From assembly GCA_002898915.1 (NCBI GenBank), contig BEHO01000042.1:1-7990 (forward strand): a stretch of 7,990 nucleotides of DNA. Direction: 5' to 3'. Below the pieces are notes generated by a model. The model did no database searches, had not been told where the DNA came from, and was given only the letters and a program-made list of their open reading frames with translations. A program made the position numbers and the translations under genes. The stretch comes from a bacterium HR12 (GTDB lineage Bacteria; Actinomycetota; UBA4738; HRBIN12). Positions 6,910-7,990 of the stretch are shown here, in pieces (position 1 is the first letter of the stretch; the number at the start of each line of letters is the position of its first letter).

Positions 6910-7990
6910 GGATCACCTCCTCCCGGAGGGCCCGAACGGCCGCCGCGAACCGTTCACCCCGCTCGACGTAGTCGCGGAACATGTCCCAGCTCGCGCAGGC
7001 CGGGGCCAGGAGCACCGTCCCCTCCGGCGGCGCCATCGCGTGGGCGAGCCGCACCGCCTCCTCGATCGAGGAGGCGCTCCCGACGGGCACGAGATCACGG
7101 AACAGCGCGAGGATCTCGGGCGCCGCCGCGCCGATCGCCACCACGCCCGCGAGGGAGGGCGCCGCCCCGCGGAGCGGCGAGAGATCCACGCCCTTGGCCA
7201 CCCCCCCGGCGATGAGGACGACGTCCCGGCGGTTCCGCAGGGCGTGGAGCGCCGCGTGGACGTTCGTCGCCTTCGAGTCGTCGACGAACCGAACCCCGCC
7301 GATCCGCGCGACCTCCTCGCCTCGGTGGGGCAGGGGCTCCACCCCCGCCATGCCCGCCGCGATCGCGCTCGGCTCGAGCCCGAAGGCGAGGGCCGCGGCG
7401 GCCGCGGCGGCGCAATCCGCCACGAAGCCCGCCGAGGACGTGCGCGGGCGCCCGAGCTCCACCCCCCCGTCCCCGAGGCGGGCCACGACGACGTCGTCGA
7501 CGACGCCGACCTCGCCCTCGCGCGGCGGCCCGCTCCGGAACCAGACGAGCCGGCAGGGCGCTCCTCGCGAGAGGGCCGCCGCGGCGGCGTCCTCGGCGTT
7601 GCCCACGTGCACGTCGTCCGCCCCCTGCAACGCGTACACGCGAGCCTTCGCCGCGCCGTAGGCCTCGAGCGAGCCGTGCCAGTCGAGATGGTCCGGCGCG
7701 AGGTTCAGCAGGACCGAGACCCTGGGCCGGAGCGACCGGTGGAAGCGGAGCTGGAACGACGACGCCTCCACGGCGAGCGCGTCGTACCCCTCGCGCGCGG
7801 CGATGGCGAACGGATGACCGATGTTGCCGCAGGCCGTCGCCCGCAGCCCCGCCGCCCGCAGCATCGAGGCCACCAGGCTCGTCGTCGTCGTCTTGCCGTT
7901 CGTGCCGGTGATCACCACGTACGGGACGGAGCAGAGCTCCGCCCCCACGTCGAGCTCGCTCCAGATCGGCACGCCGCGCTGGCGCGCCCA
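6896..7990 (-). CDS. murD: UDP-N-acetylmuramoylalanine--D-glutamate ligase MurD (5' part outside the window)
   Basis: MurD is a cytoplasmic ATP-dependent ligase that adds D-glutamate to UDP-MurNAc-L-Ala. The frame is open to the window edge, giving 364 visible residues. About 90-100 residues of the N-terminal UDP-binding domain should lie beyond it, so a GTG at 7972 is internal and not the start. Visible, numbered from the edge: WARQRGVPIWSELDVG (1-16), P-loop TGTNGKTTTT (28-37), VEASSFQL (74-81), NLAPDHLDWHG (96-106) and the lysine in AYGAAKARV (K115), which is carbamoylated in characterised MurD. Further on are DDSKATN (237-243), LIAGGVAKGVDL, and APACASWDMFRDYVERGERF near the C-terminus. 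The usual central-domain HN motif is replaced by GFVADCAAAAAAAL (188-201). DHLDWHG is typical of actinobacteria. It ends with TAG at 6896, 14 nt inside ftsW. Confidence 0.96.
   Translation of the reverse strand, partial: WARQRGVPIWSELDVGAELCSVPYVVITGTNGKTTTTSLVASMLRAAGLRATACGNIGHPFAIAAREGYDALAVEASSFQLRFHRSLRPRVSVLLNLAPDHLDWHGSLEAYGAAKARVYALQGADDVHVGNAEDAAAAALSRGAPCRLVWFRSGPPREGEVGVVDDVVVARLGDGGVELGRPRTSSAGFVADCAAAAAAALAFGLEPSAIAAGMAGVEPLPHRGEEVARIGGVRFVDDSKATNVHAALHALRNRRDVVLIAGGVAKGVDLSPLRGAAPSLAGVVAIGAAAPEILALFRDLVPVGSASSIEEAVRLAHAMAPPEGTVLLAPACASWDMFRDYVERGERFAAAVRALREEVIRARP
6910..6921 (-). promoter_or_regulatory. ftsW ribosome binding site, 12-nt perfect match to the 16S rRNA tail
   Basis: On the minus strand AGGAGGTGATCC lies directly before the GTG at 6909, with 6 nt between GGAGG and the start codon. 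It is the full complement of GGATCACCTCCT, the conserved 3' end of bacterial 16S rRNA. It lies wholly inside murD, encoding its residues near the C-terminus (REEVIRARP), and decides the ftsW start. Confidence 0.8.

Noticed and set aside
5911..7215. Plus-strand open frame of about 434 codons opposite ftsW and murD
   Set aside because: The translation is dominated by R, P, E and H with no domain signal, and it is antisense to well-supported ftsW and murD.
7388..7415. GCC/GCG-rich simple repeat in murD
   Set aside because: It encodes a run of seven alanines in a helix and needs no explanation beyond codon preference and amino acid content.

Overview
The window is a run of the division and cell wall (dcw) cluster, all on the minus strand. 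In transcription order it reads murD (5' end outside the window), ftsW, murG, murC, murB, ftsQ, ftsZ. The base composition is extremely GC-rich, with codon third positions almost all G or C. Several features point to an actinomycetote: there is no ftsA or ddl between ftsQ and ftsZ; the FtsZ N-terminus ([15 protein letters not shown]) and its tail ([10 protein letters not shown]) are actinobacterial in style; MurD has DHLDWHG and MurC has GAHMLRNA. Retention of murB between murC and ftsQ differs from the Streptomyces and Mycobacterium arrangement as I remember it. It suggests a deeper-branching lineage within the phylum, but I cannot name a genus.

Layout from high to low coordinates: murD (7990 to 6896, partial), ftsW (6909-5665), murG (5668-4565), murC (4568-3141), murB (3144-2212) and ftsQ (2240-1500) are packed with overlaps at every junction (14, 4, 4, 4 and 29 nt), so they must form one translationally coupled transcript. 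After ftsQ comes the only sizeable internal gap (1272-1499). It contains a conspicuous AT-rich island, which is a plausible site for a dedicated ftsZ promoter, and then ftsZ (1271-108). The last 107 bases, downstream of ftsZ, hold a dense set of inverted repeats that could form a terminator or attenuator.

The genes form one pathway. MurB and MurC make UDP-MurNAc and add the first amino acid, MurD adds D-Glu, and MurG adds GlcNAc to give lipid II. FtsW polymerises lipid II at the septum, FtsQ is a scaffold of the divisome, and FtsZ is the tubulin-like ring that directs the process. Every catalytic motif I looked for is present, and I see no frameshift, mobile element, RNA gene or CRISPR array.

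I found no previously undescribed system. The points worth a second look are regulatory: a 12-nt perfect anti-16S Shine-Dalgarno in front of ftsW, a TTG start for ftsQ, the AT island and hairpin in the ftsZ leader, and the mutually exclusive inverted repeats after ftsZ.
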